Source: Actinophytocola algeriensis (GTDB taxonomy: Bacteria; Actinomycetota; Actinomycetes; Mycobacteriales; Pseudonocardiaceae). Taken from it: a stretch of DNA of 64,000 nt. Each line of letters opens with the position of its first letter. Position 1 is the first letter of the stretch. Where the stretch lies: assembly GCF_014203735.1 (NCBI RefSeq), contig NZ_JACHJQ010000001.1, positions 979,269-1,043,268 on the forward strand, read 5' to 3'. The notes under the pieces were generated by a model. It searched no databases, was not told the DNA's origin, and was given only the letters and a program-made list of their open reading frames with translations. The position numbers and the translations under genes were made by a program. Of the stretch, positions 55,575 to 64,000 are shown in pieces.

Positions 55575-56402
55575 ATGCGTGCTCTCGCGGTCACCGCTGC
55601 GTTGTTGCTGTTGTTCGCCGGCGTCGCTTCGGCCGACGTCGGACCGTGGCGTACCGTGGGTTCCGACGTGGCACGGCCCCTGGACGAGAGCCAGGGGCTG
55701 GCCGTCGTCGAACGCCCCTCGGGCACGGTCGTGAAGTACACCGGCATCGGGACCGTGCCGCCGTCGCTGGCGACGCGCGGGTGGAACCACGTCGGCGACC
55801 CCGGCGCGGGGCACGGCTACTACGTCGAGCCCTACCAGCGGGACGACCGCGGCGCGAAGCTGTTCCGCGTCGAGGCGCCGGACGGGACGTGGGCCGAGTA
55901 CCAGCACGCGCTGGAGTCGTGGGAGGCGAACAACAACTCGTTCGCCGCCGTGTCGCCGGACGGGCGGTGGATGGTGGCGGGCGAGTGGGGGACCATGGAC
56001 CGGCTGCTCGTGCACCCCATGCCGGGCATCGCGCACACCGACCCCGCCGCGAACCTGCCGTACGCGTCCTCGGTGCGGCTCGACCGGCCGGTGCGCGACA
56101 TCCAGGGCTGTGACTTCGTGTCGGCCACGCAGCTGGTGTGTTCCTCCGACGACCCGGAGGGGTCGCTGTTCGGCGTCACCAAGCCGTTGCTGCAGGTCGA
56201 CCTGGCCGCGCCGGTCGGCGGCTCGGACGTCACGGGGACGGTCACGCTGCTGGGCCAGCTGCCGCTGGAGAGCGGCTGCTCCGGCGAGTTCGAGGCCGAG
56301 GGCATCGACTACGACGAACGCGACGGGACGCTGCGGGTCGTGGTCCTGTCACCGGGCATCTGCGTCGTGTTCGACAGCAAGACCTGGCGCTTCCGGCGGT
56401 AG
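55575..56402 (+). CDS. Secreted protein of unknown function
   Basis: A 275-residue protein with an N-terminal signal peptide (MRALAVTAALLLLFAGVASA, cut before DVGPW). The mature part is beta-rich with repeated W/G-D motifs (VSPDGRWMVAGEWGTMDRLL, DERDGTLRVVVL) reminiscent of a beta-propeller, and four Cys. I do not recognise a family. ATG at 55575. It converges on asnB with a 3-bp gap. Confidence 0.7.
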   Translation: MRALAVTAALLLLFAGVASADVGPWRTVGSDVARPLDESQGLAVVERPSGTVVKYTGIGTVPPSLATRGWNHVGDPGAGHGYYVEPYQRDDRGAKLFRVEAPDGTWAEYQHALESWEANNNSFAAVSPDGRWMVAGEWGTMDRLLVHPMPGIAHTDPAANLPYASSVRLDRPVRDIQGCDFVSATQLVCSSDDPEGSLFGVTKPLLQVDLAAPVGGSDVTGTVTLLGQLPLESGCSGEFEAEGIDYDERDGTLRVVVLSPGICVVFDSKTWRFRR

Positions 56403-56405
56403 GCC

Positions 56406-58325
56406 CTACAGCTTCACCGGGTAGTGCGGCTCCGGGACCCTCGGCCTGATGTTCTGCTCCACGAAGATCCCGTGCCACAGCATGTACACCAGCAGCGCCC
56501 AGATCCGCCTGCTGTGGTCGAGCGTCCCCGCGCGGTGCTCCTCCAGCAGCTTCAGCACGGCGTTCTTGTCGATCTCCTCCTCCGTCTGCGACTTGAGGAT
56601 GATCTGCCGCGCCCAGTCGTACATCTCGTCCCTCAGCCACAGGCGGATGGGCACCGGGAAGCCGAGTTTGCGGCGGTTGAGCACGTGTTCCGGCACGATC
56701 CGGCGCAGTGCCTGGCGCAGTGCGTACTTCGTCGTCTCCTTGGTGATCTTCTCCTCGGGCGGGATCTTCGCCGCCACCTTGAAGACCTCCGAGTCCAGGA
56801 ACGGGACGCGCAGCTCCAGCGAGTTGGCCATCGTGACCTTGTCGGCCTTCACCAGGATGTCGCCGCGCAGCCAGGTGAACAGGTCCACGTGCTGCATGCG
56901 GGTCACCGGGTCCCACGCCTGCGACTCGGCGTAGGGGCCAGCCGTGATGTCCTTGTGGCTGATCGACGGGTCGAAGGTCTTCAGCACCGCCTGCAACTGG
57001 TCGTCGCGGAAGATCCGCGCGTTGCCGTAGTAGCGGTCTTCCAGGGACAGGGCACCTCGGCGCAGCAGGTCCTTGCCCCGCGTGCCTTCCGGGATCTTCG
57101 TCGACAGGCTGCCCATCGCCTTGCGCAGTGCGCCGGGGACCTTCTCGAACGCGGCCAGGGAGATGGGTTCCTTGTAGATCGTGTAGCCGCCGAACAGCTC
57201 GTCCGCGCCCTCGCCGGACAGGACGACCTTCACGTGGCGGCGGGCCTCCCGCGCGATGAACCACAGCGGCACCAGCGCCGGGTCCGCCACCGGGTCGTCC
57301 AGGTACCAGACGATCAGCGGGAGAGCCTCCATCATCTCTTCCGCGTTCACGGTCCGGACCACGTGTTTCACGCCGATCGCCGCCGCCGACTCGGCTGCCA
57401 CGTCGACCTCGGAGTAGCCCTCGCGCTCGAAACCCGTGGTGAAGGTGATCAGGTTCGGGTTGTGCTCGCGGGCGAGCGCGGCGATGGCCGTGGAGTCGAT
57501 GCCGCCGGAGAGGAAAGAGCCGACGGTCACGTCGGCGCGCATGTGCTTGGCCACCGAGTCGCGCATGACCTCGGCGATCTCGTCGTACAGCCGCTCGGGG
57601 TCCTTCGCCGCCGTCGGGCGGAACGTGTGGAAGAAGTACCGGTCCGTCCGCAGCTCGCCGCCGGGGGAGACGGTGAACGAGTGGCCGGACTCGATCCGCC
57701 TGACCTCGTTGTGCAGGCTCTCCGGCTCCGGGACGTACTGCAGCGTCAGGTAGTGCTGCAGGGCGGTGCGGTCCAGCGACGGGCGCAGGTGCAGGCGCGG
57801 AGCCAGCTCCAGGAGCGCCTTCTTCTCGCTCGAGAAGGCGACACCACCGGGGCCGGACGAGTAGAACAGCGGCTTGATGCCGAACGGGTCGCGAGCGCCG
57901 AAGACCTCGCGGCGGCGCCAGTCCCAGATGACGAAGGCGAACATGCCGCGCAGCTTCTGGACGGCGGCCGGGCCGAGGTAGTGGTAGAGCGCGACGATGA
58001 CCTCGCTGTCACCGTGCGTGCGCATGGTCGCGCCGTGCTGGGAGATCAGTTCCTCACGCAGCTCGAGGTAGTTGTAGATCTCACCGTTGAACAGCAGCGT
58101 GTAGCGCTCCTGCACGCCCTCCGGGCTCCAGTGCAGCGGCTGGTGGGAGTGGTCGACGTCGATGATGGACAGCCGGTTGAAGCCGAAGACCACTTCGTCG
58201 CCGGTCCAGGTGCCGGTTTCGTCCGGGCCGCGGTGGCGCTGGCACCGCATCGCCGCGGCGACCGCGTCCCTGGCGGCGACGGCATCCTGTTCGGTCGGGC
58301 ACACCACACCAAGCAGACCGCACAC
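56406..58325 (-). CDS. asnB: Asparagine synthase (glutamine-hydrolysing)
   Basis: A 639-residue AsnB. The glutaminase Cys must be the first residue after the start: the GTG at 58325 gives V-C-G-L-L, so it is chosen over the upstream ATG-like starts. RGPDETGTW and GFNRLSIID define the N-terminal domain; the synthetase domain has SGGIDSTAIAAL (PP-loop) and LSGEGADELFGGY. It makes Asn or, in mycobacteria and relatives, amidates meso-diaminopimelate of peptidoglycan (AsnB/LtsA type). The LtsA-like role is the common one for a gene next to ctaC. Divergent from ctaC. Confidence 0.92.
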   Translation of the reverse strand: MCGLLGVVCPTEQDAVAARDAVAAAMRCQRHRGPDETGTWTGDEVVFGFNRLSIIDVDHSHQPLHWSPEGVQERYTLLFNGEIYNYLELREELISQHGATMRTHGDSEVIVALYHYLGPAAVQKLRGMFAFVIWDWRRREVFGARDPFGIKPLFYSSGPGGVAFSSEKKALLELAPRLHLRPSLDRTALQHYLTLQYVPEPESLHNEVRRIESGHSFTVSPGGELRTDRYFFHTFRPTAAKDPERLYDEIAEVMRDSVAKHMRADVTVGSFLSGGIDSTAIAALAREHNPNLITFTTGFEREGYSEVDVAAESAAAIGVKHVVRTVNAEEMMEALPLIVWYLDDPVADPALVPLWFIAREARRHVKVVLSGEGADELFGGYTIYKEPISLAAFEKVPGALRKAMGSLSTKIPEGTRGKDLLRRGALSLEDRYYGNARIFRDDQLQAVLKTFDPSISHKDITAGPYAESQAWDPVTRMQHVDLFTWLRGDILVKADKVTMANSLELRVPFLDSEVFKVAAKIPPEEKITKETTKYALRQALRRIVPEHVLNRRKLGFPVPIRLWLRDEMYDWARQIILKSQTEEEIDKNAVLKLLEEHRAGTLDHSRRIWALLVYMLWHGIFVEQNIRPRVPEPHYPVKL

Positions 58326-58469
58326 GGTTCGGCACAACCTTCCCTGTCGAGTGCTTGTGAGGGGTAAGTATGGCCGTCTCGGCCAGGACGGCCCCTAAGC
58401 GGTGTGGCCTGGGCCTCTCGGCTAGGCTCCAACGCTGTGATCACCGGTCTTCCTAGGAGGGATCGCGCA

Positions 58470-59438
58470 GTGAGCGGAACGCAGCGTTCGCGGGCATCGC
58501 GACTGACCACCATCGGTGGGCTCGTCGGGTTGGTCGCGTTCACCGCGACGGGCTGCTCCGGCAGCGAGGTCCTGCGTTTCGGCTGGCCCGAGGGGGTCAC
58601 GCCGCAGTCCGAGCGCATGGTGGACTTCTGGACCTGGACGGTCATCGCGTCACTGGTCGTCGGCGTCATCATGTGGGCGCTCATCCTGTGGCCGGTCATC
58701 GCGCACCGCAAGAAGGGCGACGCCCTCCCGAGGCAGTTCCAGTACAACCACTTCCTCGAGTTCATCTACACGGGCATCCCGTCGATCATCGTGGTGGTGC
58801 TGTTCTACTTCACGGTGACCACGCAGAACTTCGTGCTCGCCGAGGAATCCGAGGACAACGTCGACGTCAACGTCGGCGTGCTGGCCTTCCAGTGGAACTG
58901 GCAGTTCACCTACAACGAGTACGCCACCGCCGACGGCCGCACCGTCGTGCCGCGCACCTCCGACGGCGAGCTGGTCACCACCACCGGCAGCACGACGGAG
59001 ATCCCGCTGCTGGTGCTCCCCGCGCAGAAGACCATCCATTACGACCTGCGCGCGCGTGACGTCATCCACTCGTTCTTCGTGCCGGAGTTCCACTTCAAGC
59101 GGGACGTCTTCCCGTACCCGGAGAAGAACAACCAGGACAACACGTTCCAGAACTCGATCGACCGCGAGGGCTCGTTCGTGGGCCGCTGCGCCGAGCTGTG
59201 CGGCACCTACCACTCGGGCATGAACTTCGAGGTCCGCGCCCTGAGCCCGGAGCGGTTCGACGACTACATGCAACTGCGCGTCACCACGAACGAGAACACC
59301 GGCAAGCCGTTCACGGCAGCCGAGGCCCTTGCCCGCATGGGTGAGGACGACCCGTCGTGTGGCGAGCTGTGCAGCCCGACCGCCGTGACCACGTCCCCGT
59401 TCAACTCGGACCGCACCGCGCGGACCTCGTCGAACTGA
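58470..59438 (+). CDS. ctaC: Cytochrome c oxidase subunit II (aa3 type)
   Basis: 322 residues. A probable lipoprotein signal (LVAFTATGCSGS) is followed by two membrane helices and a periplasm-facing CuA domain with HSFFVPEFHFKRD and CAELCGTYHSGM. GTG at 58470 is chosen since AGGAGG precedes it by 9 nt. It takes electrons from the bc1 complex diheme QcrC. The subunits I (ctaD) are elsewhere. Confidence 0.95.
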   Translation: MSGTQRSRASRLTTIGGLVGLVAFTATGCSGSEVLRFGWPEGVTPQSERMVDFWTWTVIASLVVGVIMWALILWPVIAHRKKGDALPRQFQYNHFLEFIYTGIPSIIVVVLFYFTVTTQNFVLAEESEDNVDVNVGVLAFQWNWQFTYNEYATADGRTVVPRTSDGELVTTTGSTTEIPLLVLPAQKTIHYDLRARDVIHSFFVPEFHFKRDVFPYPEKNNQDNTFQNSIDREGSFVGRCAELCGTYHSGMNFEVRALSPERFDDYMQLRVTTNENTGKPFTAAEALARMGEDDPSCGELCSPTAVTTSPFNSDRTARTSSN

Positions 59439-59458
59439 CGTCTGGAGAGGACTGACTC

Positions 59459-59860
59459 ATGAAGGTCGAAGCCAGGCTCTTCGACGTGACGACGGCGTTC
59501 TTCTTCATCGCCGCCATCGTGTACGGCTTCTGGGCCAAGGAGCCGGTCGGCATCGTCGGCCTCATCCTGACCGGCGGGTTGTCGCTGATCATCGGCTCGT
59601 ACTTCCACTTCGTCGCCCGGCGCGTCGAGCGGCGGCCGGAGGACAACCCCGAGGCCGAGATCAGTGACGGTGCCGGCGAGGTGGGGTTCTTCTCCGCCGG
59701 GTCCTACTGGCCCGTCGGCATCGCCGCTTCCGGTGGTCTCGCCGCGATCTCCATCGCCTTCTGGCAGGTGTGGCTGTTGGTGGTCGCGATGGTGCTCGTG
59801 CTGGCCACGGTGGGTGGGCTCGTGTTCGAGTACCACACCCGGCCGGACGCCACCGACTGA
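59459..59860 (+). CDS. ctaF: Cytochrome c oxidase subunit IV (actinobacterial CtaF)
   Basis: A 133-residue protein with four membrane helices (TAFFFIAAIVYGFW, LILTGGLSLIIGSYFHFVAR, and the C-terminal pair). It is the actinobacterial subunit IV, always paired with ctaC. GAGAGG precedes the ATG, 20 bp after ctaC. Confidence 0.93.
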   Translation: MKVEARLFDVTTAFFFIAAIVYGFWAKEPVGIVGLILTGGLSLIIGSYFHFVARRVERRPEDNPEAEISDGAGEVGFFSAGSYWPVGIAASGGLAAISIAFWQVWLLVVAMVLVLATVGGLVFEYHTRPDATD

Positions 59861-59950
59861 CAGTTGGCTCGCTCAGGGCGCGTTCCGGTCTTCCGGGACG
59901 CGCCCTTTCGCGTTGGTGGCTTGGTTCGGAAGGGCCCGCTTCGGGCACTA

Positions 59951-60068
59951 GGTGCGATGAAGGACCCCTTCGTAACGCCTGCTGCGATGAAGGACCCCTT
60001 CGTTGCGTTCACCGTGATGAAGGGCCCCTTCGTAACGCGCGGTGTGATGAAGGGCCCCTTCATGACAT
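59951..60068. repeat. Four tandem palindromic units, 30-bp period
   Basis: Units start at 59951, 59981, 60011 and 60041. Each contains GATGAAGG(A/G)CCCCTTC followed by GT, GT, GT and AT, a near-perfect hairpin, with a variable 11-12 bp between. The later two share GGGCCCC, the earlier two GGACCCC. No unique spacers, so not a CRISPR. Confidence 0.85.
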
Positions 60069-60147
60069 CGGTCCACGTCCCGAAAAGCGCCGTTCACGGC
60101 GCGAAGGCCAACCGAGCGCGGGGCGGAAGCCCGCCACAAGGGGCTCC

Positions 60148-60282
60148 CTGCCATCCCGTCGACCTGGCGAAGCCCGATCACACCGGATCAAGGGGGCACC
60201 AACAACCCAAACCGGCGGCGAACGCTGGGACCGCCCCCTTGAGCCGGTGTGATAGCCCGTAGGGAGGTCGACGGGATGGCAG
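60148..60282. repeat. Large imperfect inverted repeat
   Basis: Perfect 18-bp arms at 60148-60165 and 60265-60282, an 11-nt internal loop on each side, then 10-bp arms (60177-60186 with 60244-60253), one mismatch, and a further 10 bp (60188-60197 with 60233-60242), closing a loop of about 35 nt. Overall a 135-nt hairpin with 38 matched pairs. Its shape is like a miniature inverted-repeat element or a structured RNA. Confidence 0.85.
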
Positions 60283-60317
60283 GCAGACCCGCACCCAACG
60301 CAACCAAACAACCCCAA

Positions 60318-60362
60318 GCCATCCCAGAGACCTGCCCCTCCGGCGAGGAGCCCCCGGAGGGC
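60318..60362 (-). repeat. Dispersed palindromic element (relatives at 9846 and 19927)
   Basis: Reverse complement of 19945-19988 with about three differences and one extra base. The shared part holds CTCCTCGCCGGAGGGGCAGG. The copy at 9846-9879 lacks a central part. Confidence 0.75.
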
Positions 60363-60438
60363 ACACCCGCCCGGCGGAGGCCGTGGGGCGAGGACAACCC
60401 CGTTTGGCAAAGACCCACGTCAGACGCAACCGACCGCG

Positions 60439-61473
60439 TCAGGCCAGTTCCTGGCTCCGCGTGATCCAGCGGTCCAGCAGCTTCGCCGCCTTGCCGGAGT
60501 CGATGGCGTCCGCGGCGATCTCCAGGCCCGCCGTCAGGTCGGCCGTCAGATCGGCCGTGAGGCCGCGGAACGCGGCGATCGTGCCTGCCGCGTTGATCAG
60601 GACCGTGTCGCGGACCGCGCCCGCGTCGCCGGCGATCAGGGCCTTCAGGACCTTCGCGTTGTCGGCCGCGTCGCCGCCTGCCAGTGCGTCCGGGGCTGCC
60701 GGGGCCACACCCAGCTCGGCCGGGTCGATCACGTCCTCGCGGACGGTCCCGCCCGAGGCGACCCACGCCTTCGTCGTCGTCGTGGTCGTGATCTCGTCCA
60801 GCCCGTCGTTGCCGCGGACCACGAGCACGGAGAAGCCGCGGGACGCGAGCACCTCCGCCACCACCGGGGCCAGGCGCTCGTGAGCGCAGCCGACCAGCGC
60901 GGACGTCGGCTGGGCCGGGTTCGTCAGCGGGCCGAGGATGTTGAAGACCGTCGGGATGCCCAGCTCCTTGCGGGTGGGACCAGCGTGGCGCAGTGCCGGG
61001 TGGAAGGCCGGGGCGAAACAGAAACCGATCCCCAGCTCGCGGACGCAGGTGGCGACCGCCTCAGGGGAGAGTTCGATCACCACGCCGAGGGACTCCAGCA
61101 CGTCCGCGGCACCGCAGCGGGACGACTGGGCGCGGTTCCCGTGCTTCACGACCGGCACGCCCGCGGCGGCCACCACCAGCGCGCTCATCGTGGAGATGTT
61201 CACACTGCCGGACTGGTCACCACCCGTGCCGACGACGTCCGCGGCGGCCACGTCGAGGGGGACCCGGCGCGCGTGCGACAGCATCACCGTCGCCAGACCG
61301 GCCACCTCGGCAGGGGTCTCACCCTTGGACCGCAGCGCGGCGGCGAACGCGCCGATCTGACCGCCGGTCGCCCGGCCGGTCATGATCTCTTCCATCGCCC
61401 ACGACGTGTCGTCGGTGGTCAGGTCCTCACGCGCGACCAACCGGCCCAGCAGGCCGGGCCAGGTCTGTGTCAT
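60439..61473 (-). CDS. trpD: Anthranilate phosphoribosyltransferase
   Basis: A 344-residue TrpD that joins anthranilate to PRPP in Trp synthesis. [20 protein letters not shown] binds PRPP and [18 protein letters not shown] follows. It lies apart from other trp genes and next to ctaE, as in mycobacteria. 6 bp separate it from the regulator-like gene on the same strand. Confidence 0.95.
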   Translation of the reverse strand: MTQTWPGLLGRLVAREDLTTDDTSWAMEEIMTGRATGGQIGAFAAALRSKGETPAEVAGLATVMLSHARRVPLDVAAADVVGTGGDQSGSVNISTMSALVVAAAGVPVVKHGNRAQSSRCGAADVLESLGVVIELSPEAVATCVRELGIGFCFAPAFHPALRHAGPTRKELGIPTVFNILGPLTNPAQPTSALVGCAHERLAPVVAEVLASRGFSVLVVRGNDGLDEITTTTTTKAWVASGGTVREDVIDPAELGVAPAAPDALAGGDAADNAKVLKALIAGDAGAVRDTVLINAAGTIAAFRGLTADLTADLTAGLEIAADAIDSGKAAKLLDRWITRSQELA

Positions 61474-61479
61474 CCGTGC

Positions 61480-61887
61480 TCACCCCTGTACGACTGGGAG
61501 CTGCTTGTTGCGCAGCACGTCGGCGACCGTCTCCGCGGCGGCCAGCGGGTCGAGCGGGTGCACGATGACCGCGTCGGCCTGCGACCAGGTGGCGAGCCAG
61601 CGGTCGTCCTTGCGGCGGATCGCGATCACGATCGGGGGGCAGTCGTCGATCTCGTGCTTGAGCTGCCTGCACAGCCCGATGCCGCCGGTCGGCTGCGACT
61701 CGCCGTCGAGGATGGCCAGGTCGACCTTGCCCGCGTCCATCTCCATCAGCACGTCGGCGATGGTCGCGGACTCGTGGTAGGTCACCCGGCCGAGATCGGC
61801 GGCGGGACGGCGCCCGACGGCTGTGAGAATCCTCTCCCGGACCTCCGGCCGGTGGCTGAACACGAGGATCTTCAGCGGGGAGCTCAT
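61480..61887 (-). CDS. Pseudo-receiver domain protein
   Basis: A 135-residue single-domain protein with the fold of a response-regulator receiver. The phosphoacceptor position is in DLAILDGES. The N-terminal acidic pair is missing (VFSHRPEV) and the conserved Lys near the C-terminus is replaced (VHPLDP), so normal phosphorylation is doubtful. No output domain. It is in an apparent operon with trpD and faces ctaE. Confidence 0.7.
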   Translation of the reverse strand: MSSPLKILVFSHRPEVRERILTAVGRRPAADLGRVTYHESATIADVLMEMDAGKVDLAILDGESQPTGGIGLCRQLKHEIDDCPPIVIAIRRKDDRWLATWSQADAVIVHPLDPLAAAETVADVLRNKQLPVVQG

Positions 61888-62041
61888 GGCGGTGCCTCCG
61901 GCGAGACGGTGTTGGACGAGAGAACCGGGCAGGTCCGGACACCTCGATGCTATCCGGCACGACTTCGCGGCCCGCAGGTGCCTGACCGAGCCCCGACGAT
62001 CTCCCCGAGCGCCCCGACGCGCCGCAACCCCGATCAGCTGA

Positions 62042-62057
62042 CCTGTGCAAGCACAGG
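62042..62057. promoter_or_regulatory. Palindrome in the ctaE promoter region
   Basis: CCTGTGC-AA-GCACAGG, perfect 7-bp arms, 14 bp before the ctaE GTG. A TAATGC just after it could be a -10 box, so the palindrome would lie in the core promoter. A candidate operator for the bc1-aa3 operon. Confidence 0.5.
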
Positions 62058-62070
62058 CAATAATGCCCGC

Positions 62071-62673
62071 GTGACGACAGCAGCGCCCTCAATCAGCCAG
62101 CGTGTGCACTCGCTGAACCGGCCGAACATGGTCAGCGTCGGCACCATCGTGTGGCTGGCCAGCGAGCTGATGTTCTTCGCGGGCCTTTTCGCCATGTTCT
62201 TCACGGTGAAGGCCCAGAACGACACCGGTCATTGGCCTCCGCCGCCCTACCACCTCGATGTGCCCTACGCGCTCGTTGTCACGATCGTGCTGGTCGCCTC
62301 GTCTCTCACCTGTCAGATGGGTGTGTTCGCGGCGGAGCGGGGCGACGTGTTCGGGTTGCGGCGGTGGTACACGATCACGCTGGCGATGGGCACGTTCTTC
62401 GTGCTCGGCCAGGCGTACGAGTACTACACGCTCGTCGGGGAGGGCCTCACCATCCCGTCCTCGGCCTACGGCACGGTCTTCTACCTGACCACCGGGTTCC
62501 ACGGTCTGCACGTGACCGGCGGTCTCATCGCGTTCGTGTACCTGCTCATGCGCACCAAGATGAGCAAGTTCACACCGGCACAGGCCACGTCGGCCATCGT
62601 CGTGTCCTACTACTGGCACTTCGTGGACATCGTCTGGATCGGCCTGTTCACCGTCATCTACTTCATTCCGTGA
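62071..62673 (+). CDS. ctaE: Cytochrome c oxidase subunit III
   Basis: A 200-residue protein with five membrane helices. [17 protein letters not shown] and [17 protein letters not shown] with the conserved His, and [11 protein letters not shown] near the C-terminus, identify subunit III. GTG start at 62071. First gene of ctaE-qcrC-qcrA(-qcrB), the order fixed in actinobacteria. Confidence 0.95.
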   Translation: MTTAAPSISQRVHSLNRPNMVSVGTIVWLASELMFFAGLFAMFFTVKAQNDTGHWPPPPYHLDVPYALVVTIVLVASSLTCQMGVFAAERGDVFGLRRWYTITLAMGTFFVLGQAYEYYTLVGEGLTIPSSAYGTVFYLTTGFHGLHVTGGLIAFVYLLMRTKMSKFTPAQATSAIVVSYYWHFVDIVWIGLFTVIYFIP

Positions 62674-62731
62674 TGCGAACGAGCCGCCGACTCGCCGGGT
62701 CCGAACTGACATCAGTAGAGGTTGCCGCACA

Positions 62732-63538
62732 ATGACGACACAGCCCAAGAAACGCAGGGGACGTACCAAGCTCCGGCGCCGCGTCGCGGGCCTGCTGGCG
62801 CTGGGTATCGCGCTGATGGGTGTCGGCGCGCTGTACAGCGTGCTCGTGCCAGAGCCGCAGACCGCGCAGGCCCAGCAGGACCCGGTCATGGTGCGCGAGG
62901 GCGCGAAGATCTACAACAACACGTGCATCAGCTGTCACGGCGCGAACCTCGAAGGTGTGAAGGACCGCGGCCCGAGCCTCATCGGCGTCGGCGAGGCCAG
63001 CGTGTACTTCCAGACCTCGACCGGCCGCATGCCCGCCGTCGCCCAGAGCGCGCAGATCCCGGAGAAGCCCCGGGTGCTGTCGCCGCAGGAGGTCGACGCG
63101 GTCTCGGCCTACGTCCAGGCCAACGGTGGCGGCGTGGAGATGCCGGAGGAGAAGGGCGCGGCGCTGCGCGGGGAGGACCCTGCCCGCGGCGGCGAGCTGT
63201 TCCGGTTCAACTGCGCGTCCTGCCACAACTTCACCGGCCGCGGCGGTGCGCTGTCGTCCGGCAAGGAGGCACCCGCCCTCGACGGCGTCGCCGAGGAGGA
63301 GATGTACGCGGCCATGCTGTCCGGCCCGCAGAACATGCCTCGTTTCTCCGAGCGGCAGCTGTCGCCGGAGGAGAAGAAGGACATCATCGCCTACGTCAAG
63401 TCGGTGACGGACGGCAACAACAACCCCGGTGGTAGCCCGATCGGCGGTCTCGGTCCGCAGTCGGAGGGCTTCATCGCATTCGTCGTCGGGATTGCCGCTC
63501 TGCTCGGCATCACGTTGTGGATCGGGGCAAAACATTGA
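62732..63538 (+). CDS. qcrC: Diheme cytochrome c subunit of the bc1 complex
   Basis: 268 residues with an N-terminal signal/anchor helix, two c-type haem sites (CISCH and CASCH) in separate cytochrome c domains, and a C-terminal membrane helix (FVVGIAALLGITLWIG). In actinobacteria QcrC replaces soluble cytochrome c by passing electrons directly to CtaC. ATG at 62732, 58 bp after ctaE. Its stop overlaps the qcrA start. Confidence 0.96.
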   Translation: MTTQPKKRRGRTKLRRRVAGLLALGIALMGVGALYSVLVPEPQTAQAQQDPVMVREGAKIYNNTCISCHGANLEGVKDRGPSLIGVGEASVYFQTSTGRMPAVAQSAQIPEKPRVLSPQEVDAVSAYVQANGGGVEMPEEKGAALRGEDPARGGELFRFNCASCHNFTGRGGALSSGKEAPALDGVAEEEMYAAMLSGPQNMPRFSERQLSPEEKKDIIAYVKSVTDGNNNPGGSPIGGLGPQSEGFIAFVVGIAALLGITLWIGAKH

Positions 63539-64000
63539 GCACGCAGAAGCCTGAGGAACTGCCGAGCGAGGAGGAGCTCGCGCAGATGTCCCGGGACGAG
63601 CTGGTCAAGCTCGGAAGCAAGCTCGACGGCGTCGAGCTGGTGGAGTACCCGGACCCGTGGCCGGTCAAGGGCACCCGCGCGGAGAAGCGGGCCGAGCGCA
63701 TGGTCGCGTTCTGGTTCGCCCTGTCGGGTCTCGCCGGTCTCGCGTTCGTCGTCGCCTTCATCTGGTGGCCCGCGAAGTACGTGGCGCCGGACGAGGACGG
63801 GCACCTCATGTACTCGCTGTACACGCCGGTCATCGGCCTCACCCTGGGTGTCGCGATCCTCGCCGTCGGCATCGGCGTGCTGAACTACACGCGGAAGTTC
63901 GTCCCGCACGAGATCGCGGTCCAGGAGCGGCACGACGGCGGCTCGAACGAGCTGGACAAGGCGACGATCCTCGCCAACCTGGCCGACGCGGGCAACCGCA
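63535..64000 (+). CDS. qcrA: Rieske iron-sulfur subunit of the bc1 complex, 3' end outside the window
   Basis: The frame starts at TTG 63535, overlapping the qcrC stop by four bases, and is open to the last base (155 codons). The visible part has an acidic cytoplasmic N-terminus (QKPEELPSEEELAQMSRDEL), then membrane helices (MVAFWFALSGLAGLAFVVAF and LTLGVAILAVGIGVLN), the extended three-helix membrane part of actinobacterial QcrA. The Rieske cluster motifs lie beyond the window edge. TTG start is unusual but fits the overlap. Confidence 0.9.
   Translation, partial: MSTQKPEELPSEEELAQMSRDELVKLGSKLDGVELVEYPDPWPVKGTRAEKRAERMVAFWFALSGLAGLAFVVAFIWWPAKYVAPDEDGHLMYSLYTPVIGLTLGVAILAVGIGVLNYTRKFVPHEIAVQERHDGGSNELDKATILANLADAGNR

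Larger units (their letters stand above)
59861..60438. other. 578-bp intergenic region made of tandem and inverted repeats
   Basis: No gene supported. It contains a four-unit array at 59951-60068, a large inverted repeat at 60148-60282 and a dispersed element at 60318-60362. A short frame across the array gives repeats of MKDPFV-like peptides, but only because the period of 30 bp is a multiple of three. These palindromes probably end transcription of ctaC-ctaF and, on the other strand, trpD. Confidence 0.65.

Noticed and set aside
59951-60068. Possible CRISPR array or repeat protein
   Set aside because: Short variable gaps rather than spacers, palindromic units typical of terminators; the peptide repeats follow from the 30-bp period.

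Overview
The window is about 64 kb of very GC-rich actinobacterial chromosome with no prophage, no IS transposase and no CRISPR array. GTG starts, Lsr2, an AhpE-type peroxiredoxin, a homodimeric pyruvate dehydrogenase E1, a FasR-fabD-fabH-acpP-fabF cluster and the aa3/bc1 respiratory genes point to an actinomycete. Family-level features and the erm gene suggest Pseudonocardiaceae (Lentzea, Saccharothrix, Actinosynnema or a relative), but the genus is inference.

Layout. 1-8.2 kb: the end of a bacterial-PH membrane protein, an Erm 23S rRNA methyltransferase whose leader encodes a 10-residue RLR-type peptide, then a redox group (DAO-family oxidase, GlcD-like oxidase, a ThDP enzyme, transhydrogenase PntAb-PntB). 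8.2-15 kb: isochorismatase-fold hydrolase, MpaB-like oxygenase, lsr2, a PLP deaminase/desulfhydrase, membrane-anchored proteins, a DUF3145 protein and an M23 endopeptidase. 15-24.5 kb: fabF, acpP, fabH, fabD, fasR, aceE, a DUF3052 protein, ahpE and tRNA-Val. 24.5-26.8 kb: a small accessory island behind the tRNA with an unknown membrane protein, a KTSC protein and gene remnants. 26.8-38.9 kb: DedA protein, lipA, M14 peptidase, a TetR locus with a multi-site operator, lipB, an epimerase, sucB and lpdA. 39-43.3 kb: two overlapping genes for membrane-anchored Hsp70-like proteins. 43.4-64 kb: pepA, ilvE, cobU-cobT-cobS, reductases, glycerate kinase, an A-type Fe-S carrier, a PfkB kinase, asnB, ctaC-ctaF, trpD, ctaE-qcrC-qcrA (last gene cut by the window edge).

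Genes that work together. lipA and lipB make the lipoyl groups carried by SucB; Lpd re-oxidises them; AceE feeds the same E2/E3 system. fasR lies directly upstream of the fabD-fabH-acpP-fabF operon and probably controls it. ctaC, ctaF, ctaE, qcrC and qcrA build the cytochrome bc1-aa3 supercomplex. cobU, cobT and cobS complete the nucleotide loop of cobalamin.

From memory, the order of many of these genes matches Mycobacterium tuberculosis Rv2192c-Rv2218 and Rv2238c-Rv2245, so this is core chromosome. The departures stand out: the post-tRNA island, the Hsp70-like pair bracketed by repeats, and several families of short dispersed repeats. The observations I rate highest are the erm leader peptide with its nested inverted repeats, a 136-bp element present in two inverted copies 40 kb apart, and the Hsp70-like pair.
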